Below are positions 52,160 through 61,872 of a stretch of 64,000 bases of DNA, piece after piece. Each line of letters begins with the position of its first letter. Position 1 is the stretch's first letter. Below the pieces are notes generated by a model. That model was not told the origin of the DNA. It did not search any database and was given only the letters and a program-made list of their open reading frames with translations. Position numbers and translations under genes: made by a program. Location of the stretch: NCBI GenBank assembly GCA_944325315.1, contig CALVAA010000005.1, positions 1-64,000 of the forward strand, written 5' to 3'. Source of the stretch: Candidatus Gastranaerophilales bacterium (GTDB lineage: Bacteria > Cyanobacteriota > Vampirovibrionia > Gastranaerophilales > Gastranaerophilaceae).

Positions 52160-54281
52160 TTTCACACTCCACAAAAATAGCGGCACTTTGAGGGTTTAGT
52201 ATATAGTCTCTTTCTATGTATTCTTTTATATCAAGAGTGATATTTGCAAAGTTTGAACTGTCAAGACAAATGTGCCAGTTTTTATTTTCAAGATTTTTAG
52301 GCAGGACAATATTTAGTGGCTGTTCACTTTTAGATGATGCAAGATAAATTCTTTTTTGACTTGAATTAATTAAAACTCCAAAGAATAAATCTAAGGGGTT
52401 ATCCCAATAGCCGCCGTTTTCGGGGCTTGCAATTTGTGAGTTATCGTAATGATATGAAAGTGATTTAACAAATTCATCGCTTCTGAAAATCGTATTTTCG
52501 TTTCTAAATTTTATTAAATTTCTAACAAATTCCATTATTCTGTTTTCAAAACTATCTTTTTTAGTTGCCCTGTCCCAACTTAGGTAGTTTGTGTTATCGT
52601 CTTTATTGTAGCTGTTGTTATTGCCGTTTTTTGTATGCATTATAATATCACCTATTTGAATCATAGGAATTCCATAAGAGAAAAATAAAAAAATAAGCTG
52701 TTTTCTAATAGCATTTTCTTGCTCTTTAAGATTGTTTGAATAATCTCCGCATATTTCCCAATCAGAGCCTCCCATTGTAGAAGAGCTTTTTTTATTAAAG
52801 TTATTTAAATCAAAAAGCGTAAAGCCGTCATGGGAAGCTATATAGTTTATTGATTTATTAATTCCTTTAAATTTTGTCGGCGTTCCTTCGATTAAATTTT
52901 TCATTTGTCTTGGGGTGACTTCATTTGGTCTTAGAGTGATTTTTCTTATGGTGTCTCTTGATATATCATTCCACTCAGCCCAAAAAGAAGGAAAATTCCC
53001 AAGTTGATAGCAGTCTTTTCCGCCGCAAGTCCAGGGTTCTGCTATTAATACGATTCCTCTTTGACTTTGGGTAAAATTGTCTATGACATTAATATTTTTT
53101 TCTTTTAATTTTTCTTTTAATTTAGCTGCAAGTGAATTAATGCTGTCATAAATTTCACTGCAATCATAACTGTTTTCAAGTAATGCTGCAGCAAGGTCAA
53201 ACCTAAAGGCGTCAACTCCTTGGTTTGCCCAAAAGGCAATAGAATCTATAATTAAGTTTAAAGCCCCTTCATTGTTTGCATTGAAGTCGTTTCCGCAACC
53301 GGAATTAGACCTGTAATAGCCGTTTTTAAATACTTTATAATAGGAAGAATTATCAATCAGAGCGTACGATAATAAATTGGCATCATCTAAATTATGATTG
53401 ACAAGGCCGCCTTCTCCTGTGTGATTATAGACCATATCAAGGCAAACTTTAATATCGTTTTTATGGAATTCATTTATCATACTTCTAAATTCCCTTAAAA
53501 GGTTTCCTTGAGTTTTATCATAAGCATATCTTCTTGCCAGGCTAAAATATCCTAAAGGCATATAGCCCCAATGGTTTGTTCCGTTTTGTTTGGAATCGTA
53601 TTCATTAACAGGCAAAAATTCTATCATTGTAATGCCTAAGTTTTTTATGCTTTTTGCAAATTTAGCTGCCCCTTTATATGTCCCTGCTTCCGGCATGGAT
53701 ATATTTTGGGTTAAATCTTTAATATGAACCTCTCCTATTATTTCGGAATTAAACGGACGAGGTTTAACTTGAGTAATTTCTATGTCTTCTTTTGGGTGAA
53801 AGACGGATTTAACTGCCCACTTGGCGTTATTTATAAGATGAAAATTACCGCCTGAGCGGAACATATTTAACCCGGGGTTAACATCTGAAGGAAGGTGTGA
53901 CAGCTCTTGAGTATACGGGTCATAAGCAACTTTGTTCGGGTTAAAGCGGTTGTTTTTTTCATCGAATTTTGAAATAAAGCCAATATCGCTTCCGGCTTCA
54001 AAGTTTTCTTTATATTCCCAATTAGGTCCAAAAATTCTAAACCCATAGTATATAGGGCGTTTTTTACAATTTAGAACATAGTCTTTAACTGAAGTAAAAA
54101 AGATGTCTCCTTGTTTTTCCATTTCTAAAACCATGCAAGCGTCTTCGCCTTGAGGTTTTTCAAAAATGCAAAGAAGTACTTTTGTGGCGTTTTTGGAATA
54201 CAGCCTAAATTCGACGCATTTTGTTTCTTCGTTATAAATAGCACCGAGTGAGGTTTTGTCTTTTAATTTAATATTTTCCAT
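52152..54281 (-). CDS. glgX: glycogen debranching enzyme, GlgX/isoamylase type (GH13)
   Basis: Hydrolyses alpha-1,6 branch points in glycogen. It has 709 residues with an N-terminal CBM48-type domain (about 1-150: CVEFRLYSKNATKVLLCIFE) and a GH13 TIM barrel. Catalytic residues are in VDAFRFDLAAALL (nucleophile Asp), VLIAEPW (Glu acid/base) and IASHDGFTLFDL (transition-state Asp). MVYNHTGEGG is the first conserved barrel region. The C-terminal beta domain closes the protein. It lies 20 bases from the DUF1015 gene and 8 overlapping bases from the DUF815 gene. Confidence 0.95.
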   Translation of the reverse strand: MENIKLKDKTSLGAIYNEETKCVEFRLYSKNATKVLLCIFEKPQGEDACMVLEMEKQGDIFFTSVKDYVLNCKKRPIYYGFRIFGPNWEYKENFEAGSDIGFISKFDEKNNRFNPNKVAYDPYTQELSHLPSDVNPGLNMFRSGGNFHLINNAKWAVKSVFHPKEDIEITQVKPRPFNSEIIGEVHIKDLTQNISMPEAGTYKGAAKFAKSIKNLGITMIEFLPVNEYDSKQNGTNHWGYMPLGYFSLARRYAYDKTQGNLLREFRSMINEFHKNDIKVCLDMVYNHTGEGGLVNHNLDDANLLSYALIDNSSYYKVFKNGYYRSNSGCGNDFNANNEGALNLIIDSIAFWANQGVDAFRFDLAAALLENSYDCSEIYDSINSLAAKLKEKLKEKNINVIDNFTQSQRGIVLIAEPWTCGGKDCYQLGNFPSFWAEWNDISRDTIRKITLRPNEVTPRQMKNLIEGTPTKFKGINKSINYIASHDGFTLFDLNNFNKKSSSTMGGSDWEICGDYSNNLKEQENAIRKQLIFLFFSYGIPMIQIGDIIMHTKNGNNNSYNKDDNTNYLSWDRATKKDSFENRIMEFVRNLIKFRNENTIFRSDEFVKSLSYHYDNSQIASPENGGYWDNPLDLFFGVLINSSQKRIYLASSKSEQPLNIVLPKNLENKNWHICLDSSNFANITLDIKEYIERDYILNPQSAAIFVECENA

Positions 54282-54301
54282 TACTTCTCCTAAAAAAGAG
54301 T

Positions 54302-55543
54302 TTATTTAAGAGGGTTAATTACAAGTCCCGACAGTAACTTAGGATAAAAATAAGTTGATTTTTGCGGCATTCTAAGTCCAACTTGAGAAATATTAATAAT
54401 ATCTTGCATTTTTGGATATGCCATTATAAATACGGCACTTGCCCCATTTTTAGTTGAGTCAAATGCAACGTGTTCTTGTTTTTCATATTTGATTCCGTTT
54501 TGACTCATAAGTTCATCTGATGAAAAATTTAGTTCTTTTTTGAGAATAATTTCATGTAAAACGGTCAAATCCAAATTTTGCAGTTCTTTTGGAGTATCAA
54601 TTGTCTCTTTAATACCTTCTTTTAGTTTTAAAATATAGAAATTGTCATCATTTTTAAGAATAAGCCCTGTTGTAATTTGTTTTTGATTTAAGTCTTCAAT
54701 CTTTTCTAAAAATGTGTTTTTATCCTTCAATACTTCAACTTCATAGTATTTAGAAACTTTTTCAAGTATTATTTTTGGGTCGATTTCTTTTTCAATTATT
54801 CTATGGGTAGGATAAATGACAAGATTTTCATCTGCTGCATTTGTAAAATAGCTCATGACATATTTAGCGTATTCATTGTCGCTATGAGCTTTTGAATAGT
54901 TCATGGATGTTTCGTAGCGGTGATGTCCGTCTGCAATCAAAAGAGTTTTATCCTCAAGTGTTTTTTGGATTAGTTCAATATCTTTTGTATCATCAATAAG
55001 ATACACAATGTTTTCTGTTCCCAAATCGTCGACCACATCTATAAAAGGAGTTTGGGACAAGTATTTTTGAGCCATTTTTTCGACTTTTTGTTCTGTATCA
55101 TTGTAAACCATAAAAATTTGCGAAAAAAACGCTCCTGTTGCTTCAACAAGATTTAATCTGTCTTGTTTTGGTCCACCCATTGTGTATTCATGGGGAAGAA
55201 TTTTTTTTGATTCAAAATTTTCGATTTTATTTCTTGCAATAAACCCTTTTCTTTCTATGGTTTTGCCTTTTTCGTTTTTATATTTTTGGATAATATAAAA
55301 AATTGAAGGTTTTTCGGTTTTTATTAATACATTTTCTTTTTGCCATTTTTCAAAAGAATTTTTAGAATCTTCATATCTGTTTTTTTCTTTTGATAAAATT
55401 AGTCTTACAATATTGTATTCACTTCTTTTGTAAAGTTCGTTTCTGTAATTTTCATCAATAACGTCATAAGGGGGTGCTATAACGTCTTTTATGTTAATTT
55501 TATTCTGATTATAAACAATTGCATTTATAGGCAATACTTCCAT
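54302..55543 (-). CDS. DUF1015 family protein
   Basis: A 413-residue soluble protein. The family signature is clear: NIKDVIAPPYDVIDENYRNE near the start, VRLILSKEKNRY, FIARNKIENFESKKILPHEY, ADGHHRYETSMNYSKAH (a metal-site-like HH motif) and ATGAFFSQIFMVYND. Members are common and of unsettled function; some are proposed to have kinase or nucleotide-related roles. AGGAGAC 5 bases before the ATG fixes the start. It heads a three-gene minus-strand run with glgX and the DUF815 ATPase. Confidence 0.92.
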   Translation of the reverse strand: MEVLPINAIVYNQNKINIKDVIAPPYDVIDENYRNELYKRSEYNIVRLILSKEKNRYEDSKNSFEKWQKENVLIKTEKPSIFYIIQKYKNEKGKTIERKGFIARNKIENFESKKILPHEYTMGGPKQDRLNLVEATGAFFSQIFMVYNDTEQKVEKMAQKYLSQTPFIDVVDDLGTENIVYLIDDTKDIELIQKTLEDKTLLIADGHHRYETSMNYSKAHSDNEYAKYVMSYFTNAADENLVIYPTHRIIEKEIDPKIILEKVSKYYEVEVLKDKNTFLEKIEDLNQKQITTGLILKNDDNFYILKLKEGIKETIDTPKELQNLDLTVLHEIILKKELNFSSDELMSQNGIKYEKQEHVAFDSTKNGASAVFIMAYPKMQDIINISQVGLRMPQKSTYFYPKLLSGLVINPLK

Positions 55544-55651
55544 TTTAGTCTCCTTTTTGAATCTATATATATTTTAGAAGAATTTTTAGATAATGTAAAA
55601 CATTAAAACAGTTTTTAACATTTGTTACAAAATAAAATATTCAGTCAATTT

Positions 55652-55678
55652 TTGTTTTTAAAAATACTTTATTATAAT
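55652..55678 (+). promoter_or_regulatory. candidate promoter of the glycine-zipper gene
   Basis: A consensus TATAAT (55673-55678) has TTGTTT 15 bases upstream (55652-55657), a short spacer. The -10 is strong; the -35 is weak. Confidence 0.4.
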
Positions 55679-55705
55679 GTGTAATTTATAAGGTTAGTTA
55701 TTGGT

Positions 55706-56605
55706 ATGGTGGAAAAAATTTCAACCTCACAACAAAATAATATTTTGCCATATAATAACAAGCAAAATATTAAAAATAATACTTCCAGCGAATCTATATT
55801 TTTAGAAAATGCACTACAGGAAGTTAAAAACAATCAGGGGTTTTTAGGAAAATTTTGGAATGGAACAAAAGAGTTTTTCAATGTAGGGCTTAGTGCTTCA
55901 GATTGTGAAAACATGCTTGATAAGTATAATTCCGGAGAAATTTCTTTTAGTGAAGCTCTTGAATGCATAGAAGATTTTAGTCAAAAACAACAAAATATAG
56001 TTGAATTGGAATCAAATATCCTGACAGGAGTAGGGGCGATTGCAATGGCTACGGCAGCAACTGCAGCAGGGCCTATATCTTGGGGATTAGCTATTGCTAA
56101 AGGTGCTCCCATTGGGGCTATTTTAAAATCAGGAATAAAAATGCTGGATAGGGCAACAAACGATACCGAAAATGATACATTTGATGCTAAACAAATAGCA
56201 AAAGATGCTATTTCAGGAGCTATGACAGGTGCTACAAGTGCTGTTTCATCGGGTGTTGGGGTTGGTATTAAAAATGCCGATGCTTCACTATCTATTTTGA
56301 ACGGAGCTAAATGCGGTCTTATATGTGGCGCTGCTTCAGGAACAGGTTCTTATGTAACGGATGTTGCTTTTGGTGACAAGGAATTTGATATGGGTGATTT
56401 TGCGAAAAATACACTGACAAGTTCATTAGTATCAGGAACGGTAGGGGCTGTTGTCGGCGGCGGAATGTATGCAAGTGCAAGCTTAAAGGGTAATATCGGA
56501 AGCCAAACAAGCCAAACTTTGAGCGAGACAATAGTATCGGATTCAACCACAAGTACGGCGAGAAAGGTTCTCGGTCGTGCTGAACAGGATTTAATAACAT
56601 TATAA
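55706..56605 (+). CDS. orphan protein with glycine-zipper membrane region
   Basis: A 299-residue protein. A polar Asn/Gln-rich N-terminus (1-35) leads to a conserved-looking block WNGTKEFFNVGLSASDCENM, then LDKYNSGEISFSEALECIED (residues about 75-95). The second half is a long Gly/Ala/Ser-rich, alternating hydrophobic tract (VGAIAMATAATAAGPISWGL; SGAMTGATSAVSSGVGVGIK; CGLICGAASGTGSYVTDVAF; VSGTVGAVVGGGMYASASLK), a glycine-zipper pattern typical of pore-forming or phage/toxin-carrier proteins. There is no signal peptide. The C-terminus ends without an obvious effector domain. Function unknown; it ends before a strong terminator. Confidence 0.65.
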   Translation: MVEKISTSQQNNILPYNNKQNIKNNTSSESIFLENALQEVKNNQGFLGKFWNGTKEFFNVGLSASDCENMLDKYNSGEISFSEALECIEDFSQKQQNIVELESNILTGVGAIAMATAATAAGPISWGLAIAKGAPIGAILKSGIKMLDRATNDTENDTFDAKQIAKDAISGAMTGATSAVSSGVGVGIKNADASLSILNGAKCGLICGAASGTGSYVTDVAFGDKEFDMGDFAKNTLTSSLVSGTVGAVVGGGMYASASLKGNIGSQTSQTLSETIVSDSTTSTARKVLGRAEQDLITL

Positions 56606-56701
56606 TTTTGAAAGGAATACAATTGTTTAAATTTTTGTTTTTATTAATTACAAGCCAAACAAATTACGCATATTTACCAATAAAGTATTATTGGTAAAAA
56701 T

Positions 56702-56735
56702 AAAGCCCGGCAGTAAAATTTGCCGGGCTCTTTTT
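56702..56735. terminator. bidirectional terminator between the zipper gene and clpB
   Basis: AGCCCGGCA, an 8-base loop, TGCCGGGCT and T-rich tails on both strands. The stem (56704-56729) is perfect. It can serve both converging genes and overlaps the clpB stop. Confidence 0.85.
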
Positions 56736-59313
56736 ATGCTTTTGAAAATTTTATCTCGTCATCTATAAAATCTATTTTTATTGTGTCTCCGTCTTTAAAG
56801 TCTCCTTTTAAAAGTGCTTTTGAAAGAGGGTTTTCAATTAATTGCCTTATGGTTCTTTTTAACGGACGGGCTCCGTACATCGGATTATACCCAACGAGTG
56901 CAAGGTGCTCTTTTGCTTGGGGCGTTATTTCAAGTTCAATTTTTCTTTCATAAAGGAGCTGTTTTAAGTATTGTATTTGAATATCTACAATATGTGATAA
57001 ATTGTCTAAAGTTAGAGCATCAAAGAATATGGTTTCATCTATACGGTTTAAAAATTCGGGTTTAAAGTATTCTCTCAGTTTTGCCATTATTTCTTCTTTT
57101 ATCTGCTCTTTATTGGAAGGGTTTACCATTCCTTTTAAGGCGTTATCCAGAATGATGTTTGAACCTATGTTAGATGTTAAAATTATTATGGTATTTTTAA
57201 AGTCTACGGTTTTGCCCTTAGAATCCGTTAATCTTCCGTCGTCAAATATTTGAAGCATTATGTTAAACACATCAGGGTGAGCTTTTTCAATTTCATCAAA
57301 GAGAATAACACTGTATGGTTTTTTTCTGACAGCTTCAGTTAATTGTCCTCCTTCGTCATATCCGACATATCCCGGAGGAGCTCCTATCAGCCTTGCTACT
57401 GAGTGTTTTTCCATATATTCTGACATATCAATTCTAATTAAGTTATTTTCATCCAAAAACATAAACTTAGCTAATGCTTTAGCCAGTTCTGTTTTACCGA
57501 CTCCGGTCGGTCCTAAGAACAAAAATGTTCCAATGGGGCGTTTAGGGTCAGATAAACCGGAACGAGCCCTTCTTATTGAGTCAGATATAACGTTTACTGC
57601 TTCATCTTGACCTATTACTTGTTTGTGGAGGGTTTGTTCCATATCCAGTAGTTTTTTGCTTTCTTCTTCAACAAGTTTAGATACAGGTACGCCTGTCCAT
57701 TTAGATATAATTTCTGCTATATCTTCTTCATCTATTTCTTCTTTTAAAAGAGTGTTTTTGTGTTCTTGATTTTTGCATTCTTTTAATTGTTCTTCAAGTT
57801 CGGGCAGTTTTCCGTATTGAAGTTTAGCTGCAAGTTCAAGGTTGTATTCTCTTTGAGCACGTTCAATTTCGTGTTTGGTTTTTTCGATTTCTTCTTTTAT
57901 TCCAACTTCACCTTTGATTGAAGATTTTTCTTTTTCCCATAAAGCTTTTAATTCCTGAGCTTTTTTTTCTGTTTCATCCAGAATTTTTTGAACTTTAGCG
58001 ATTTTTTCTTCGTCATTATCGTCTTTTAGACTTTGAAGCTCTATTTTCAATTGAAGCTTTTGTCTTTCTAATTTATCAAGTTCCTCCGGCATGGAATCAA
58101 TTTCAATTCTAACGGCAGAAGACGCTTCATCTACAAGGTCTATTGCTTTATCCGGAAGGTATCTGTCCGTTATGTACCTATTAGAAAGTTTAGCTGCAGC
58201 TACAAGGGCAGAATCTTTTATTCTGATACCGTGGTGAACTTCGTATTTGTCTTTTAAACCTCTTAGAATTGAAATTGTATCTTCAACTGTCGGTTCATTA
58301 ACTAAAATTGGCTGAAAACGACGTTCAAGGGCAGGATCTTTTTCAATGTATTTTCTGTATTCATTAATTGTTGTAGCGCCAAGTGTTCTTATAGAACCTC
58401 TTGCAAGCATTGGCTTTAATAAGTTTCCGGCATCTGAAGTACCTTCAGCTCCGCCTGCCCCTATAATTGTATGAATTTCATCTATAAACATTATAATTTC
58501 GCCGTCTGATTTTTCGACTTCTTTTAAGACTTTTTTCAGCCTTTCTTCAAATTCACCTCTATACTTTGCACCTGCAATTAATGCTCCCATATCAAGAGAT
58601 ATTAAAGTTGTATTTTTAAGGCTTTCAGGTACATCTCCCCTTACTATTCTTTGGGCAAGCCCTTCAATAATTGCGGTTTTTCCGACCCCTGCTTCACCAA
58701 TCAGGCAGGGGTTATTTTTGCTTCTTCTGTTTAAAACTTGTATAATTCTTCTGATTTCATTGTCTCTTCCTATTACAGGGTCAAGTTTTCCTAAACGAGC
58801 CATTTCGGTTAAATCAACAGAATATTTTTCTATAATTTTATAATCTTCATCTGCGTTTTTAGTATCCACTTTTTTGTCTCCCCTAATATTTTTCATTGCA
58901 TTTAAAATTCTTATATTTGTTATTTGATATTTTTCTTTTATTCTTTTTATGTCACTGTCTTCAAGTTCAAACAAAGCTAAAAACAGGTGCTCCGGAGAAG
59001 TGAATTTGTCTTTCAGCTCTTTTGTTTTTTCGCTTGCAATTTCAAACAATTTGAGTGTGTTTTTACTAAAGTATATCCTTTCATTTGGCTCGGTTGTTTT
59101 TGCAAGATTATTTATTTGGTTTTTTACATCCAAATTAAAAAGATTATTGTTTAGTTTTAATTCACTAAGAAGCGCTATTATGCTTTCAGATGTGCTTTGT
59201 GTCATTGAATATAAAATATGCACGGGTTCGATTAAAGTATTATGATTTTCCATTGCAAGATTTTGCGCTTCATAAATTAATTCTTTTGATGAATCGGTAA
59301 AATTGTCAAACAT
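56734..59313 (-). CDS. clpB: ATP-dependent disaggregase ClpB
   Basis: Hsp100 chaperone that pulls proteins out of aggregates with DnaK. It has 859 residues. The N-domain is followed by a first ATPase (GEAGVGKTAIIEGLAQRIVR, FIDEIHTIIGAGGAEGTSDA), the coiled-coil M domain (about 400-525, LERQKLQLKIELQSLKDDND) and a second ATPase (FLGPTGVGKTELAKALAKFM, DEIEKAHPDVFNIMLQIFDD, then LNRIDETIFFD). Presence of the M domain and lack of a zinc finger favour ClpB over ClpA or ClpC. It may be heat-induced, but no heat-shock operator is seen. Confidence 0.96.
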   Translation of the reverse strand: MFDNFTDSSKELIYEAQNLAMENHNTLIEPVHILYSMTQSTSESIIALLSELKLNNNLFNLDVKNQINNLAKTTEPNERIYFSKNTLKLFEIASEKTKELKDKFTSPEHLFLALFELEDSDIKRIKEKYQITNIRILNAMKNIRGDKKVDTKNADEDYKIIEKYSVDLTEMARLGKLDPVIGRDNEIRRIIQVLNRRSKNNPCLIGEAGVGKTAIIEGLAQRIVRGDVPESLKNTTLISLDMGALIAGAKYRGEFEERLKKVLKEVEKSDGEIIMFIDEIHTIIGAGGAEGTSDAGNLLKPMLARGSIRTLGATTINEYRKYIEKDPALERRFQPILVNEPTVEDTISILRGLKDKYEVHHGIRIKDSALVAAAKLSNRYITDRYLPDKAIDLVDEASSAVRIEIDSMPEELDKLERQKLQLKIELQSLKDDNDEEKIAKVQKILDETEKKAQELKALWEKEKSSIKGEVGIKEEIEKTKHEIERAQREYNLELAAKLQYGKLPELEEQLKECKNQEHKNTLLKEEIDEEDIAEIISKWTGVPVSKLVEEESKKLLDMEQTLHKQVIGQDEAVNVISDSIRRARSGLSDPKRPIGTFLFLGPTGVGKTELAKALAKFMFLDENNLIRIDMSEYMEKHSVARLIGAPPGYVGYDEGGQLTEAVRKKPYSVILFDEIEKAHPDVFNIMLQIFDDGRLTDSKGKTVDFKNTIIILTSNIGSNIILDNALKGMVNPSNKEQIKEEIMAKLREYFKPEFLNRIDETIFFDALTLDNLSHIVDIQIQYLKQLLYERKIELEITPQAKEHLALVGYNPMYGARPLKRTIRQLIENPLSKALLKGDFKDGDTIKIDFIDDEIKFSKA

Positions 59314-59399
59314 AATTTATCCCTTCTTATATTTATATTTTATAAGGATTTTTTGGGATTTTTCTAAAATTAATGTTATTTTAATTATTTGAATAAAAA

Positions 59400-60992
59400 C
59401 TATAAAAGCGTTTTTGCAAATTCAAGGCTCTTTTCACTAATTTCTCCGCCGGCAAGTTGGGCTAGAGCATTCAATCTTGAATCATTATTTAAAACCTCTG
59501 CTTTAATATTGGTTTTATCTTTGTGTTCTTTTGAAATCCAGATAAAATTATCAGCCTTAGCGCAAATTATGGGTTGATGCGTTATGCATATAATTTGTGT
59601 GGTTTTTGCAAGCTCAAGCATAGAAGCAGCAACTGCATTTGAAGTTATACCTGATATACCTGTATCTATTTCATCAAACACAACGGTTTGAACGTTATCT
59701 GTGTTTGCAAAAACCGTTTTAAGAGCAAGCATAACTCTTGAAATTTCTCCGCCCGAAGCAATTTTAGACATTGGAGCAAGGCTTTGGTTTTTATTTGTCG
59801 CAATTAAAAATTCAACATTGTTTTGTCCCAGTTCATTTATTTTAGTAGGTGTTATTGATATTTCAAATTGCGCTTGTTTTAATTCAAGATTTTTTAAGTT
59901 TTCTAAAATTAATTTTGAAAGAATTTCTGCATTTTTAATTCTGTATTCTTCAATTTTTTGAGCAAGCATATTAATTGTCTGTTGCAGCTCTTTGTATTTT
60001 TTTTGAACCTCCTCTATACTGTTTTCGGAGTTTGTCAATTCATTCAATCTTTTTTCAATTTCATCTCTTTTTGTGTCTAAATCTTGCCCGTATTTCCTTT
60101 TTAATTTTTGAATTAAAGAAATTCTTTCGTTTAATTCATCCAATCTTTGAGGATTCAATTCAAGATTGTATGAATAATCTTTTAAAAAGTTAGCTGTTTC
60201 TTTAAGATTTTCAAAAGCATCAAAAAGAGTGCTTTCTGATTCTTTTAAATTCTTATCCAATTCGCTTAAAGATGAAATTGTATATTTTATTTTCCCTAAT
60301 GCTTCAACTATGCTTTGATTATCGCCATATAAGGCATAGTAAGCAGAGTATGAACCTTCTTTTAACTCTTGAACATTTGATAGAATATCCAGTTCACTTT
60401 GCAGTTCATCTTCCTCGTTTTCTTTTATACCGGCTTCATCAAGTTCTTTTAGTTGAAAAGTTAAAAAATCAATTTCTTTTTCATTGTTTTGGAAATTCTC
60501 TTTTAGGTCAAGAAGTTTCTTTTCAATGGCTTTTAATTCCAAATAATTAGACTTATATACGCTTAGAAGGTCTGAAAATTCCGGAGTTTTTTTAATTATG
60601 TAATTGTCTAAAAGATTTATGTGGTGTTTTGGTGAAATATATGAATAGGTTTGATGTTGAGAATGTATATCAACAAGAGATTCTCTTATGTCTTTAATTT
60701 CATCTATTGAAGATAAAATTCCGTTTAATCGGAATTTGGATTGGCTTGATAATTCTCTTGAAACTGTTGTTTCAACTCCTCCATTTTCAAAAACCGCTTC
60801 AATTGTGCAGGGTTTAGTTGAATCTAAAATTACTTCTTTTGCCATTTTAGCACCCAAAACGCAATCCAGGGCTTTTATTATAATACTTTTCCCGGCTCCT
60901 GTTTCGCCGCATAAAACATTAAAACCACAAGTAAAATCAAGCGTTACATCTTCTATTAGTATAAAATTTTTAATATTTAGTGATTTGAGCAT
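59400..60992 (-). CDS. recN: DNA repair protein RecN
   Basis: SMC-like ATPase for double-strand break repair. It has 530 residues: N-terminal ATPase half with FNVLCGETGAGKSIIIKALD (Walker A) and LVDIHSQHQTYSY, a long coiled coil (about 150-370), and C-terminal half with MSKIASGGEISRVMLALKTV (signature) and VVFDEIDTGISGITS (Walker B). It overlaps nadK by 23 bases, so the two are translationally coupled, an arrangement known from many bacteria. Confidence 0.97.
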   Translation of the reverse strand: MLKSLNIKNFILIEDVTLDFTCGFNVLCGETGAGKSIIIKALDCVLGAKMAKEVILDSTKPCTIEAVFENGGVETTVSRELSSQSKFRLNGILSSIDEIKDIRESLVDIHSQHQTYSYISPKHHINLLDNYIIKKTPEFSDLLSVYKSNYLELKAIEKKLLDLKENFQNNEKEIDFLTFQLKELDEAGIKENEEDELQSELDILSNVQELKEGSYSAYYALYGDNQSIVEALGKIKYTISSLSELDKNLKESESTLFDAFENLKETANFLKDYSYNLELNPQRLDELNERISLIQKLKRKYGQDLDTKRDEIEKRLNELTNSENSIEEVQKKYKELQQTINMLAQKIEEYRIKNAEILSKLILENLKNLELKQAQFEISITPTKINELGQNNVEFLIATNKNQSLAPMSKIASGGEISRVMLALKTVFANTDNVQTVVFDEIDTGISGITSNAVAASMLELAKTTQIICITHQPIICAKADNFIWISKEHKDKTNIKAEVLNNDSRLNALAQLAGGEISEKSLEFAKTLL

Positions 60993-61785
60993 TTTTCTTA
61001 TTTGACACGGACCAATGTAGTTTTTCTTTTAAGATATCATAAAATCTGTCTTTTTTGGTGTTTAAAATTAAAAGTTTTGCATAATTCTCGTTTTTTTCAA
61101 TTGTTATTTCTTGGCTAAATACAATATCTACTTGCCCGTCAAAAGAAACATTCAATTTTTGATTTTCATGGTTTTTAATTGTTACTTTTTCGTCTTTCGG
61201 TACAATAATAGGTCTTGTATTAAGAGTATGAGGACAAATTGGAATTATCAAAAAGCAATCCAATTCCGGTGAAATTATAGGACCTCCTGCTGAAAGAGAA
61301 TAAGCTGTTGAGCCTGTAGGAGTGGAAATTATAAGACCGTCAGCTATATATGAGCATAAAAGTTTATCATTTATGTATAAATCCAGTGTTGCCGTTCTTG
61401 TGCAGTTTAAACCTTTTACAACAATATCATTTAGGGCGGTATTATTATTTGCTTTTAGCATTAAACGATTTTCAATTTTGTAGTCTTTTTGATGAAGTTT
61501 TTTTACAACTTCTTCAATTTCGTCAATCCCGGCTTGAGCCAGATATCCGAGTCTTCCAAGGTTAAAACCCAGTATCGGTATCTTTTTTTTGCAATACAAT
61601 CTTGAAGTTTTTAAAAAAGACCCGTCTCCTCCGATTACAATAGCTAAATCAATATCAAATAAAGGCTCATCCAAAGAAAAAACTTTAGAATTCTCTATCT
61701 TTTCTTTTATCAAAAGCGCAATACCCTTAGCTTCTTTGATTTCAGGGTTATATATTATTCCTGTTTTTTCAAATTCTTTATGCAT
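60970..61785 (-). CDS. nadK: NAD kinase
   Basis: Phosphorylates NAD to NADP. It has 271 residues. The GGDGSFLKTSRLYCKKKIPI segment contains the GGDG motif, LGFNLGRLGYLAQ is the conserved NxGxLGFL region, and DGLIISTPTGSTAYSLSAGG is the second signature. The C-terminal HTLNTRPIIVP is also conserved. It precedes recN on the same strand, with a 23-base overlap, and is divergent from the GH77 gene. Confidence 0.97.
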   Translation of the reverse strand: MHKEFEKTGIIYNPEIKEAKGIALLIKEKIENSKVFSLDEPLFDIDLAIVIGGDGSFLKTSRLYCKKKIPILGFNLGRLGYLAQAGIDEIEEVVKKLHQKDYKIENRLMLKANNNTALNDIVVKGLNCTRTATLDLYINDKLLCSYIADGLIISTPTGSTAYSLSAGGPIISPELDCFLIIPICPHTLNTRPIIVPKDEKVTIKNHENQKLNVSFDGQVDIVFSQEITIEKNENYAKLLILNTKKDRFYDILKEKLHWSVSNKKNAQITKY

Positions 61786-61872
61786 GACTATATTGTAGCA
61801 AAAAAATATCTTGTATTTTTATATTTTTTTGGTATTATTTTCTATGCTAGATGTTGTTAGGATATATAAGAA

